A stretch of 64,000 nt of DNA from Oxytricha trifallax (GCA_000711775.1 ARYC01001080.1:36040-100039), one strand, 5' to 3'; positions 51,901 through 62,714 are shown, counted from the first letter of the stretch. Numbers and translations: made by a program. The notes: generated from the letters alone by a model not told the origin.

Positions 51901-53475
51901 GCAATAAAAATAAGTTAAAATAATCAAGCAGTCCAGGTAGTATTCATCTGTGTTGTAGAGGATCACACTGTCAGATGGAACAGTAACACAATCAATATAA
52001 TTTTATATATTTGAATCAGTTGAAGCTAAACCAGTACATTCTTTAGAAAACTCACAACTTGAATCGCATGTATACCCTATTATATTATAAACATCATAAT
52101 TTTAATGATTACTTTCACAGTGTTTGTTGTTTATTCTTTTGAATCCATAATCTTAGCAGAAGAACATTTCATCTTCAATTGTTGACCCAGTTATATCTAT
52201 CCAATAAACCCATTTATAACAAGTTGGTTAATATAAATAGTCATCACTTTGTGCATCTGTTCAATAAATATTTCAAAGTTTATTTATGCTAAATATTGAA
52301 ATTCATATTAGATTGCATAGTTATACAAGTATTCCCCAGCCCACTCATTAAATTTATAGTAAAACTTCAGCAACGTATGATCATTTTGCCTCGGTCTGTA
52401 ATAATTATAATTAAAAAATAATCATTTAAATTTACATAAAAGCAACTTATTCCAGCCATTGATTACTCATGAAATTACTGTAATATTAGAGTTCTCTCAG
52501 ATAAACCACTGTTTAAAGAGACGAATTGCTTGTGAAAGTAAATTTTAAGGTTTTAGTCGTTGTGTCGTTTAGGAATGTAAATATCAAAGAATCTATAATA
52601 TAATATGTTTATTATAACTTATTTTCTTAATAGAAATTTTTAAGTTTTATATATAAATCTTTTTGATTTAGATCATTAATCACCGCTGTATTAGTAGAGT
52701 CCATATAAATTGCGCTTATCATAGCTGTCTCGGCTGCATCACATACTTTGTAAGACATGAATATCCATTTATTCAAGTAAACTTTATAATTTAAATAAGT
52801 TTTTTATGTTGATGTTATTCCAAATTATTTAGTGCTGATGTCCTTCAATTTACACAAAACATCAGAAGTTGTATTAATAATCTAAACTTCCTTAGATATA
52901 GCAGACCATTTCACCTATGAAAAATTAAGATTATAAATTTCTGTTAATACCTACCCTATATCTATCTTCAAATTGTACCTCAAAGATGTTTAATGTCTTC
53001 AGATATTGCCACATAGCCAGAGTCCAGCAGCCTGTGTATTCAGTTTCTACTTTTATTTCCAAATCTCCAGTAAGCTCTAAGAATTTCTCCTGTACTAAAA
53101 GGAATAATATTTCATAATTTACTTTATTTTACCTTGGCAGTAGCCTCTACTTGAGTATTTAGTGTCCCACTCACAAAGTTTCAATTTATCTGGAAGCATT
53201 ACCCATTCATTTAAAGTGCCTATCATAACGCTGTTCCCACTCACATATTCCAATACTGTATCTCCATGTGAATCCATTAAGTCATAGTAGGCCAAGATTT
53301 AGTTTTATTCGTAAGAAAAGGAAGGCTTTCTTCGGAAAGAAGCATGTGCTTGACCTATTGTTCGATATGTTGAATATATTTTTAGGTTTTGTAAATGACC
53401 AGTGAAAAGTTAACCTGATGCTCCTCCGATATAAAATGTAAGATACATCATTTATTAAGAATAAAATCTTATAAT
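42983..53475 (-). CDS. Receptor-like AGC protein kinase with Cys-rich/LamG ectodomain
   Basis: Minus-strand parts in order: a LamG-like half domain (LFTGHLQNLKIYS, about 53420), further lectin-like tracts, furin-like Cys-rich repeats (CDECTVPFINSLGTCTSC, about 51900), a DUF4215-type repeat (ECDDGN...GDGCNSDC, about 50930), then one membrane span (FGIIGGMMFATLVSVVAMIY, 48833-48770). From there one uninterrupted frame runs to about 48010 and, through a 19-nt IES and a 142-nt intron, into an AGC kinase (about 47330-46430) with GRGGFSRV, AMKIMKK, YRDIKPENIL, ADFGLSK and CGSPEYMSPEM; all catalytic residues are present. A long N/Q-rich tail follows to about 42983. A receptor Ser/Thr kinase is implied. 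Exons of the ectodomain and the last codons are approximate. Confidence 0.65.
44209..44257 (-). other. IES in kinase tail, pointer TTATCAT
   Basis: TTATCAT is at 44209-44215 and 44258-44264. Deleting 49 nt joins EQKRM to INHKHKPSYS in frame. No GT-AG ends. Confidence 0.75.
46430..47330 (-). other. Protein kinase domain of the receptor-like gene
   Basis: Glycine loop GRGGFSRV, lysine in YAMKIMKK, HPFIIKLHWAF, HRD-type loop YRDIKPEN, DFG in ADFGLSK, activation segment SFCGSPEYMSPEM, and DIYCLGALLFEMLTG. The order and the activation segment are typical of AGC kinases near S6K, PKA and PKC. A 38-nt GT-AG intron (47021-47058) splits WAFQS and NEELFFVM. Confidence 0.92.
47396..47537 (-). other. 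142-nt intron between juxtamembrane and kinase parts
   Basis: GTGATTTT...CTTTATAG joins DDPVAYRE to PLEVIDDGEF in frame. The kinase side has no ATG near its start, which supports fusion to the upstream exon. Confidence 0.7.
47987..48005 (-). other. 19-nt IES, pointer ATCAA
   Basis: ATCAA is at 47987-47991 and 48006-48010. Deletion joins KKHNIIL to DEPSISYD in frame; without it there is an immediate TGA. Confidence 0.75.
48770..48842 (-). other. Transmembrane segment linking ectodomain and kinase
   Basis: Hydrophobic run GIIGGMMFATLVSVVAMIYY, preceded by an intron (GTAAGT...TTTAG) after EDVGEKY and followed by basic residues KLIAQRIRKCR, the usual inside-positive stop-transfer pattern. I checked every codon from 48842 to 48327; no TGA occurs. 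Confidence 0.8.
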
Positions 53476-53485
53476 TAACTCTTGA

Positions 53486-53905
53486 TTTATTAGTGAGCTT
53501 TATTTTAAGAGATCCTTATTATTTCACTACAAATTAGACGAGGACTAAGGGGTAACTTTCTACGACTCTTCTATGTATGAAAATCATATAGTAGGCTCAA
53601 CTACTTTAGCTTCTTCTTCAACTGATAATTGGATAATTTGGGATAAGAGTTGGGATTTGATATTTGGAAATGCGGAAGTCTCCACTACAGATCACGTAAG
53701 CTACTTTTACAAAGAGAAGGGTTTACTGTTTAAAAATGGACTTTCCTAAAATCTAAGACTCCTGGATTTAACATCTATGACCTAAGAATACAGCTTAGAA
53801 TTCTGTCTATACCTCACTTCATTTAATAACTTAGCTACTATTTTTACAATTAGTGGGCTTTCTTAAACTACTTTAATATCAAGCCCTACTAAATCAGTTT
53901 AGTTT
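53486..53905 (+). other. Inverted coding block (MDS) of the LamG/receptor gene, first part
   Basis: The frame is open on the plus strand: FHYKLDEDQGVTFYDSSM, DNWIIWDKSWDLIFG, SLEFCLYLTSFNNLATI. It is the N-terminal half of a LamG-like domain, whose C-terminal half (GGASGQLFTGHLQNLK) lies directly beside it on the minus strand (53475 downward). Orientation reversal of neighbouring coding blocks is typical of scrambled hypotrich germline genes. It continues after the inserted element at 55404. Confidence 0.65.
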
Positions 53906-53913
53906 GGGTGTTG

Positions 53914-54124
53914 ATACTGGGACGTCCCAGGAAAATCAGGACGTCCCAAGATTATCAGGACGTCCCAGGATCACCAGGACGTCCCAGGATCACCAGGACG
54001 TCCCAAGTGACATCAGGACGTCCCAGGATCACCAGGACGTCCCAAGTGATCATCAGGACGTCCCAGACTCATCAGGACGTCCCAGGAGTATCAGGACGTC
54101 CCAGAATTACCAGGACGTCCCAAA
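53914..54124 (+). repeat. Left array, 11 units of about 19 bp
   Basis: Eleven copies of GGACGTCCCA followed by a variable 8-11-bp linker such as GGATCACCA. The palindromic core GGGACGTCCC is invariant, the linkers vary. Each core contains GACGTC. Confidence 0.9.
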
Positions 54125-55246
54125 TTATATATTTGTGTAAAAAATTTCTATTTCTTTTAAATATAATTTCTTATTAACAATAAATAATAATCTATGAAAG
54201 CTTACTTGAATAAAGCTGATTATTATAAACCTATCATTAAAATAAAGTATAACATATTGCTGGAATACATTTTATTTTATAAAAATATATTTTATTTATA
54301 TCAAAATATAAATTACAAAGTTATCCAAAAAGGTTATTATCAATAATTACAGAATTGTATTAAGCTTTATATTAATATTGAATATATTTTTTAGATAATA
54401 AGGGTACAGAAATGCAAACTTTAGATATATTTATATTTATATGTTAATTTTAAATAAATAAAAATTAATTATTTTCTTAATTTTAAGCCTCGTTCGTCTG
54501 GACATGATCTTGTAAAAGATAGCTATCTTGAACTTTAATTAGGTCTTAATAATTATTCTAACATCCCAGAAAGCTTTATTACAGATGAGCCACATGATTT
54601 AATCTGAAAACATTATTATATCATCAACAGTGTCTCTGATGTTTCTAATATTAGAAAAAAATAAATAGGATCTCTCGCAATACTTTCAAAGAGTATGTAT
54701 TAGTACTAGAATTTCTAAAACCATTTTTTAAAGTTTATCTGTGCGACATTGGTTATTATCATAATCGTAAAATCATGTCTATATACTTCTCTGGTAAAGT
54801 ATACTTGATTTATAGTAATGATTAGAATTTCAACTTTAAATATTAATTGATAGCATGTCACATCCTTCTAATTAAAAAATTACTTCTCATTTATCATGTG
54901 CTATGTGATCTTTAATGATTTTTTATTAATATAGTCCCATATGTATTAATGTTAAATATTGTCAACGATTATGGTTTAACGATTCAAAATTATATATTTC
55001 ACTTATTCATTCATATTACCTTTAAAAACATTTTTTAGAGGTGTTGACTCCGATTCTTCAAGAGGTGCTAACGCCCCATTGGCCTCTACTGATAATTATT
55101 TTGATTTGGTATAAATAGATGAGCTCTCGCATTCCTTACACTACTAGGGGTAACACCCCTTGACCCAGCCTGATAAGATTCTTATAGAATCTTTTTTTAG
55201 ATACTTCATGTTATGGTTTTACATTTTCTTACAGTAATATATAATT

Positions 55247-55392
55247 TGGGACGTCCTGATACTCCTGGGACGTCCTGATGATCCTGGGACGTCCTGATGA
55301 TCTTGGGACGTCCTGATGAGTTCGGGACGTCCTGGTGATCCTGGGACGTCCTGGTAATCTTGGGACGTCCTGGTAATCTTGGGACGTCCCGG
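55247..55392 (-). repeat. Right array, 8 units, inverted relative to left array
   Basis: Eight copies of GGGACGTCC with linkers like TGATGATCCT. Both arrays end at the same inner sequence (ATAATTTGGG / CCCAAATTAT), so they form one inverted repeat differing by three units. Confidence 0.9.
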
Positions 55393-55403
55393 TATCAACA
55401 CCC

Positions 55404-55450
55404 TTTAGTTTGAACCTAAACTTGGTACCAATCTGGCATTATCAATTGAT
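55404..55450 (+). other. Inverted coding block, second part after the element
   Basis: Reads (F)EPKLGTNLALSIDGF in frame with the block before the element. A 7-bp word ATTATAA near 55472 recurs near 53478 on the minus strand. It is a candidate pointer that would join this block in frame to FYSQQMMYLTFYIGGA on the minus strand. Confidence 0.5.
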
Positions 55451-55761
55451 GGTTTTATTAAAATATAAATTATTATAAAACTATGAGTATATTTGGTTAT
55501 GAGCTTAACAGATGGAATTGCTTTATCGAGGGAAATTCAGTAATCTACAACCAAGCTTATATTTGTGCGGATATTAGCAGCAGTCATTGTTCAAAAAGCA
55601 CTACAGGCTATGCATCTTCTGTCTCCCCTCCTCTTACATTTTATAATAAATGCTATTGTACATATATACGAAACTATTCTAAGTCAACTATAAAACTTAA
55701 AATTATTAACATTATTCAAATATAGTAATTTTATAAATAGATATTATCACCACTTTATTAA
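55451..55761 (+). other. Spacer with Cys-containing open frame of unknown status
   Basis: A plus-strand frame (about 55501-55725) reads RWNCFIEGNSVIYNQAY and ICADISSSHCSKSTTGY. The cysteines suggest a secreted-protein coding block, perhaps a further part of the inverted segment, but I cannot join it with confidence. Confidence 0.35.
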
Positions 55762-57574
55762 TCATGAGGTGGGGTCATACTGAATTTAATCATCATCCTC
55801 TTCAATATTTTCTAAATTAGGAGTCACCTCCTGCAACTAACTCACCAATTAATCATATTCAAAACGATTATTTGACTAATTACCAGAAGAATTTTATTGT
55901 TATTGTTATTAAGGAATAGTGCTATTGTTTGAATTTGTTGTATTCGAGTATATTGTTCTATTTATTCTTAAATTATTGCTATAATACTAAAATTACAAAG
56001 AAAATATAATAACTATTGCAGTTTAAATTCATGTAATATTGGCACTGTTGAGAATAGATTGATTGTTTTAGGCACTGCTGTTGGTGTTTGCATCACCATT
56101 CTAATTGTAATTAAATATTTAGTTTCCTGGGACACTTATGAAATTAGGTGTCTCGGAATTGCTCATATTATATAAATTTACTACAGATAGATAAACTTTT
56201 TATAGTAAATATATATTAGAGCCAAGTCTTTTGAATGTTGCAAGTCGTTCTCTATCAGCCCTATTCATTATAATATCACTTTCATCCACTTCCTTCAATT
56301 TTTTCTACTACTATTGCTGAACTTGCTATTAGTTCTGGCCATAGACAGTTCTGGCAAATTGATTCCTTGAAGTTAGTGAAATTTCTCTCTGTAAGTTGTT
56401 TATATCGATTGAAGGTGGTCTGGTGCCATCATTTAAATTGCTTAAATCGTTGTTGCTTATCGCTCCAAGTAAGTTATACTTGTAGGGCTATTGAGATTCT
56501 ATATTAATAATTTATTAAATATAATGATTCCATAGACGTCATCTTTTTCAATTGCTGTGAACTCTATGTTTTCATTTGAAAATTACTTTCATTGTTGTTA
56601 CCTCCTGAACCATTATTTGATTTGAAAGACAGCATATTCGCCTATTCAATTAATTACTTATTATAATGTATATTTTCACTTTATTTTTACATTGTGATTG
56701 TTGGTTGGTGTAAGTAGATGGATTGTGATGATGATGCTCACTATTTGTGAACATACTCTTCCCCAAGAAACTAGTTTTGAATTAATGTGCTTCCTTATTC
56801 AGATTTTTCCTTACTCTGTGCAGTTTTATTGATATGAAGATTAGTATGAAGGCGAGCATGGAAAATATAAGGATTAAACAACATGAAAAGGTGTAGTAAT
56901 AAGCTGAATTAGTGTACATATTTTCCTTCAATATAAATAGGTCCAGGGCTTCGTAATCTAACAAAGAATTAAAATTAGGAACATCTAAATTACTGAAATT
57001 TATAATGAAATTGAACTTACTTTTATTGAGTCCATAAGGAAAAGGTGAATTATCAAAAACAAGTCTAATATTTTGTAGTTTCTGCATATCTGTATTTGCC
57101 TTGTATATACTGTAAGTTGCTAGTATTTAATCCAAAAACACGCCTTCTTCCTGAATCAGAAACGGACAGTGGAAACCCCAATTCTTAGTTTTTAGCACGA
57201 ATTAGTAGCAACTGAAGTCATCATCATTCTTAAACACAAAGAAATCAAACTGTTATCACGAAATTATAAAAATTATTCATTGATTTTATTATGATTTAAA
57301 TTTAAAAGTTTGTAATTGCATGATAATTAGTAAATTTCTATGACAGTCTGACTTCAATGGAAGTATTAAGGGAAGTGGATCCATGATTTGTGGAGTCTGT
57401 GATGCTGCTCAGGGTCATCTCCAAATAATCATCAATATCAACCTGAAATAATATAGATTATTTACACATATATTATCTTACCTAAGCTTTATTAAAGAAA
57501 ACTCTAAGTGACTCTGAAGAGATAAGATCAATCAATAAAAGTAATGAGAGAAATATTCGCTAAATATTAATCAT
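55762..57574 (-). CDS. Single-pass membrane protein with signal peptide and disordered tail
   Basis: The start is ATG 57572-57574 with a clear signal peptide (MINIQRIFLSLLLLIDLISS). An extracellular part follows, split by introns (a 38-nt GT-AG intron near 57444-57481), carrying NDDDFSCYQFVLKTKNWGFHC and FDNSPFPYGLNKSKF. One membrane span (YTFSCCLILIFSMLAFILIF, about 56900-56840) and a basic inside segment (KLHRVRKNLNKEAH) come next, then an N/S/Q/H-rich cytoplasmic tail that ends EEDDDQIQYDPTS at TGA 55762-55764. The family is not recognised. Type I topology and acidic C-terminus suggest a surface receptor or adhesion-like protein. Confidence 0.65.
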
Positions 57575-57670
57575 GTTTTATTGCAAGATATTAATCCAAA
57601 AAATCTAATAATTTTATTATTTTAATTATATCTCAATAATCTTATTATCCTATAATTAAGAAATTTCATA

Positions 57671-58960
57671 TCATATATTATCTTAATGTTTGTTAAGCAC
57701 ATATTCATACCTATCATATTAAGTAAGCCAATAGTCCAGTGATTCCCTCTGATCTGTAGTTTTAAGCGCTACAATGAATTTTCTGGTAAACTTCTGATTT
57801 GGTGAGTGAGGCTACTACCCATTATTCTAAATTTCTATCTGATTATACAATAAAATACTATTTAATTGATAGATTAGCAGATGGAGCAAGAATATTTATG
57901 TTTTATTAGGCTATTTTAAGTTGAATCTCCTTCTAGTGATTCTCTCTTTCTTTCTTAATGCGATTCAATTCTTCATTATATTTGCGAGTAACCTCAGTAA
58001 GTAGCCATCCGCAAGTTAGTTGGTCGTTATAAATATCCATCGAAAATTATATCATTATATGCATAATTTGTATTAATAAGCAAATTCTATGTCTTTGTCT
58101 ACATAAACACGGATTGATTTCTTAATATTTCCATTTATCTCTGTGTACAAAGGAGCTCCTTAAGATGATATAGTTTACATATAATAAATGAGAATATTAA
58201 ATTATTTAATAATAACTGATAGGATTCATGGCACTCATGACTGACATATCCATTGGCTGTGCCATTGTCCTGATTGCTGCCAGTGAAGTACTAAGTGTTG
58301 CTTTCATCATCTTATTCCCTGATTACTCCCAGTGGTTGTATCCTCTATCCATTAAAACCATTAAATGCGCTCTATAATTGCTACTGCTGTTACTAAGTTA
58401 AATTGGGTTTTTATAGATTTTATTAAGAATTCGGATTCTATCCACTTTCTATCATTGGTCCGCAACTTTTTGCATTTGTCTGTCTATTTTGTTGCTGATT
58501 ATTGATGTTTTAGATGGCTTATTAAGTCTGATAACCCTGTGCACTTACTGTTTTATTGTTTATCATGGATGTTTGTTACAGACCGTTTCTTGTGTTTCCA
58601 TTGCTATTACACAAAATTAAATTGATTACATTTTTAATTCATTTTTATTTGATTTTATTTACTATAGCAATAGCTTAATAATTTTTGATTTGTGGATTAA
58701 CTTGTTGAATGGGATGATTGGAATTGCTTTTTTGATTATTTTTTTGATTGCTGCTGATTTACTGATTTTATTGGTCTTTTGCAGTGGAAAATTAATGATT
58801 CTAGTTATCTTGCTTTGATGAGGAATCTACTCTATTCATGACATTACCCGGTCTGTTATATTACTAACTTAACAGCCTAGGATCGTCATTTGACTGCCCA
58901 TTATTTGAATGATGCTAATCTGAAGTCGATTGCTATTCTTCAAATGATATTAATATTTTT
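57671..58960 (-). CDS. N/Q-rich protein with conserved charged C-terminal domain, start unclear
   Basis: The N-terminal tract (about 58955-58700 and 58620-58210) is N/Q/S-rich (SFEEQQSTSDQHHSNN, NLTQQQQQQLQSAF). After a short gap a more conserved-looking region reads APLYTEINGNIKKSIRVYVD, then KDIEFAY, then, across an AT-rich insert whose removal is consistent with a 4-bp TTAT pointer, NDQLTCGWLLTEVTRKY and a charged helix (EELNRIKKERENHQKE). The last tract reads RESLDYWLTQYDRYEYV and ends at TGA 57671-57673. The family is unknown. No ATG was found at the left end, so part of the gene may be missing or placed elsewhere. Confidence 0.5.
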
Positions 58961-59481
58961 AGATAATAAGATTATTAATTAAATCACAATTATAATGCAA
59001 TATAATTTAATTGATTGTGATTTGATGATAATTACCTGTTTATTAAGAGTTACCCATTAATTTTATATTTTAGCTATGTTTAATTATACTAATTTTAATA
59101 TTGATAAATTACATAATTATATTTATAGATATTCCTTTAACTTCATACTCATTAAAATTTATGAATTAATTTATCAAATTTTCTATATTTATTGATTTTT
59201 CTAATAAAAAATTATAGTACCATATGTTAATAAAATAAAGTAGAAAATAATTTAAATACTGAGGGGAAGGGATAAAGAGTAATTGATTATATGTGATAAA
59301 TTGCGTGTTTTAATACTGGGAAACTAATATAAATTGACAAGGATTTATAATAATTAAATAACTTAATTTATTAACTACAGATAAATAGTTAATTATTATT
59401 TTTTTTATTTAGTTTTATATGAAAGTATTTATATGTTAATATATTTGCAGATATTGAGAGAACTGATTGATCAATTAAATT
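58961..59481. other. AT-rich spacer, nothing recognised
   Basis: 521 nt between divergent genes. Runs of A and T, no credible frame before the ATG at 59482, no repeat seen. Confidence 0.5.
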
Positions 59482-62092
59482 ATGAACGATTAAAAACAGG
59501 AAAGAGAGAACAACGATCTAACAGAATAAAAGTTCCAAGAATAGTAATAAAATCATACCCACGCACCACAGAAATAATAAGAACAACTGTAACAAGAATC
59601 CAATATCAATTAAACAACTAATATCACAAATCTCTATGTCATCAATGATGCCTATAATAAGTATAGTTAATTTATACATATATTAGCTTGCTATAATTTG
59701 AGTTCAAATTCTCATCATAAGGCCATAGTATAATAGATGTGAGTAAAACGAATCAGTAATTAACATCTAACGCCACCATTAATTAGTCCGCTAATCACCT
59801 AACAATCAAGCAAGCCAATCCAGCAGCCACAAACTCACCTCAACAAACCTAAAACAAACAGCTTTAAATGAATCAATCATCAAATTAAAAATAAAGTTAG
59901 GGTCAAGCTGCTAATGGCGGAAATATTGGAGTATTGGGATAGAAGAAAATGCTGAGTTTAGGCTTGAAAAATAGAAAGTAAATGGTTAGTAAAACATCAA
60001 GTTTAAATCCTACTTCCACTGTAATCAATGTTTAAGGTAGTATTGTTGGAATACATTCGAAACTGGGAAATTATAATTAAATTAATCAAAATTAAATCAA
60101 ATTAGTGGCAGTTTAAGTTGGCCAATTTATACAATCTTGGGCTCATTTAATAGAGAATTCAAAATTAGCTGGACTTTACTATTGGCGGTATTATTTTATC
60201 GCATCCCTGGAGCGAGATAACTTCACTTTTAATGTGGGGTTATAATTTAATGAATTTAGGGGGTTTATTTAAAGTGAAGTTATCTCGCTCCAGAGATGCG
60301 ATAAAATAATACCGCCAATAGTAAAGTCCAGCTAATTTTGAATTCTCTATCGAATGAGCCCAATATTGTATAAATTGGCCAACTTGAACTGCCACTAATT
60401 TGATTTAATTTTGATTAATTTAATTATAATTTCCCATTTTCGAATGTATTCCTACAATAATGGGAATAACAGCACACCTTAGAAGCATTCCAATGAAAGT
60501 TTACTCATATCTGCTTGTGTTACAAGTGACAAAAAGGCAACTTCAGTAAGTGATGGCACCTCATAAAGAAATAGTAACATAAAAATTTCAAGTTTAGTAA
60601 GTGATCATAAATCTAGTACCCTACAAATCCAAAATAATACTCTAGTTAAACTGTCGAACTCTAATAAAAAAACTGTATAAACATAAATTAACAGCACTAC
60701 GTCATCCTAAGGTTAATCTACGTAATCGAATTAGTAACAAATCTTAAGTTTTAATAGCTATTAAAATAGTAGTAGCATTACAACATAATTAAGACAAAGG
60801 AATTTAGTCGCTAGCTCTAAGCCTTCCAGTAGAGAAAGTTAATCATCTACTCATTTGACAATAAATATGAATTTAATTATTGAACTAATATTTTTTCTCA
60901 TAGTTAATAGAACAGTGAAGAAGATTAAAAGCGAGTAAAATACGAGAGAACAAATAAAGCCCTGAAATAAACCAAAAAGGAAATCGAAAGTTCTTGTGAT
61001 AAAATACTCTCATTTTTCATAAACTCAGTGATAATTAAGTGTATCAGACTAGCTGTATACTTCTCTTATGCGATTATATTTTTTTGCTCAATACCACTTT
61101 AAATCCTCTACTGCAGTGTTGAGATTATGTTTGGATCATGTTTTAGGGGTAACAACTCAAGGGATATGGAACAGAGGAAAGCTTAAGGGAAATGTATTAA
61201 ATGCCGTAGTAATCTTTTATGATAAAATATTTATTAAAATAAATCGCAAGACAGTATAAACACAATGGGAAAGACAGCAATAAAGAAAGCTTCAGTTTAT
61301 GATAGATGATGAAGATAAAGAGACTTTAACATAGCAGAGAAAGCAAACAATTTGTAAACAAAATTAAGATTGCCTTGAAGATCAATAAACATAGTAGTCT
61401 TCTTGCAATACAAACTGTAGCTCAAGTAATTTTGATAAAATGAGATTTACTCATACAAATAAGAGGCTTATCGTTGTGTTGGATCTTGATAATACACTTA
61501 TTCATAGTGTGAATAGCGTCCCGACATCATCTGACCAGAACTATTTCGCAATTAGAGACAATATTTATGTTTATAAAAGACCTCATATGGAGTATTTCTT
61601 AGCAGAAATTGCCAAATTTGCCGATATTTACATCTTTACTGCTAGTATGAAGGATTATGCCGATTAAATCATGGATGTGATTGACCCTAAGAAAACCTTT
61701 GGGAAGTGCTTCTATAGAACTGACTGTAAGAAAGATGAAAGGAGACAAATTTACAAAGATTTATCAACAGTAAACTTTAGCCATTGTATTTAAAGTTCAA
61801 ATCTATAATCTATTATTTTGAGTTTATCTGATGACTTGACTTAACTGATTATGATAGACGACAATGAAATAAATTGCACAAAGAATCCTTGTAAGTTAAA
61901 TCACTATTAATCTCATTTATTTATTTAGTGAATACATTTAAGATAAAACATTGGACAAAATCTATGAGAGACGACACCTGCTTAAAGTCTTGTCTTTCCT
62001 TAATTAAATATCTTCGATATTCTGAAAATATACAAATTGAACTGCCTAATGTACTCTAAATGAATGAAGAGTGGATGCCCAGTGACTTATGA
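59482..62092 (+). CDS. SCP/FCP1-type phosphatase, interrupted by palindromic element
   Basis: The start is MNDQKQERENND at 59482 and the stop is TGA 62090-62092. The N-terminal two-thirds are N/Q/S/T-rich. An IES-like insert near 59664-59744 has a possible AGT pointer, and a 415-bp palindromic element lies at 60043-60457. The C-terminal catalytic domain (about 61440-62092) begins RLIVVLDLDNTLIHS, the DxDx(T/V) motif of haloacid-dehalogenase CTD phosphatases, followed by RPHMEYFLAEIAKFADIYIF, TASMKDYADQIMDVIDP, a DDN motif (IMIDDNEINC) and a C-terminal helix. A GT-AG intron after NP (about 61891-61929) joins LNTFKIKHW. The enzyme probably removes phosphate from Ser in the RNA polymerase II tail or similar substrates; all visible active-site residues are intact. 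Confidence 0.82.
60043..60457. mobile_element. Palindromic foldback MITE, copy 2, inside phosphatase gene
   Basis: This 415-bp near-perfect palindrome has ends TTGTTGGAATACATTCG and CGAATGTATTCCTACAA, flanked by TA (60041-60042 and 60458-60459). Inner arms match copy 1 (3826-4241). Removing 417 bp (element plus one TA) joins INVQGS to NGNNSTPQKH in frame, with stop-free coding on both sides. The two copies differ mainly in the outer arms and the centre. Confidence 0.88.
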
Positions 62093-62250
62093 TTATAATC
62101 ATAAGATCACTACAATTTAAATCAAATTTGATTTCTACATATCGAAATAAGTTAATCCCTTAAGTAAAATGAACCATAAACTTTTAAATAAGTTACCTAT
62201 TAATTCTAACGTTAAAAATTAAAATTTATTTTATGACTCTTTGCAAATTA

Positions 62251-62688
62251 TCAATCTTTAATATTGATTTTAGATATTAAAATTAACTCAGATAAACATG
62301 TCTCAACTTCTATATGTTTATCTCCAAAAGCGGGGTCATCTTTGGATAATAAGATAAACGTTGGCGTCTTTATATAAGGAATAGCTTCATAAATAATTAC
62401 TTCTACAAATCCTTTATTTTATTTGAAAAAAATTATTTATAAAAAAGTTGTGTTTAAATGAAATGTTATTATGATAATACTTATCTTGTTCTATTTTTAG
62501 TCTACTAGTCTATACAGTGCTTATTGAATATATAGTCCACTGGTTCTCTTAAGTCATATAGTTATTAAATTAAATAATTTTATATAATCAGCACCTATCC
62601 CAGGAGTTATAAATAAGAGAGGCAATTAACTTATAAATATATATTCTCAATCTAAAGCAATTTGTCCACCATCTTTAAAAGTGAACAT
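62251..62688 (-). pseudogene. Alpha/beta-hydrolase (ABHD/YheT-like) gene pieces
   Basis: Three short coding-looking tracts: MFTFKDGGQIALD (62688-62650), PLLFITPGIGADYIKLF (about 62620-62560) and KGFVEVIIYEAIPYIK/TPTFILLSKDDPAFG (about 62415-62260, ending at TGA 62251-62253). The 'DGG..ALD', 'PGIG' and 'TPTF...DDP' blocks match the start, oxyanion-hole region and C-terminal Asp region of ABHD1/3-type hydrolases. The central part with the nucleophile serine is absent here. The rest may be scrambled elsewhere in the germline, or this is a decayed copy. A TGA stands where a Trp (LDW) would be expected. Confidence 0.45.
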
Positions 62689-62714
62689 TTCCCTGACTTA
62701 TGATTCTTAATATT

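Larger units (their letters stand above)
53906..55403. mobile_element. 1.5-kb element with GGGACGTCC-array inverted repeats, 8-bp TSD
   Basis: The ends are perfect inverted repeats (GGGTGTTGATAC ... GTATCAACACCC), continuing as tandem arrays in opposite orientation. The flanks carry the 8-bp duplication TTTAGTTT (53898-53905 and 55404-55411), a size seen with hAT and some foldback elements. The interior (54130-55240) is AT-rich apart from a GC-richer tract near 55040-55170, with no transposase frame that I can recognise, so it looks non-autonomous. It splits coding sequence: removing 1506 bp (element plus one TSD) joins SPTKSVQF to EPKLGTNLAL without loss of frame. Confidence 0.85.

Noticed and set aside
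53914..55392. CRISPR-like array of palindromic repeats with variable spacers
   Set aside because: Units are only about 19 bp, the 'spacers' are 8-11 bp and related to each other, the two arrays are inverted ends of one element, and the genome is eukaryotic.
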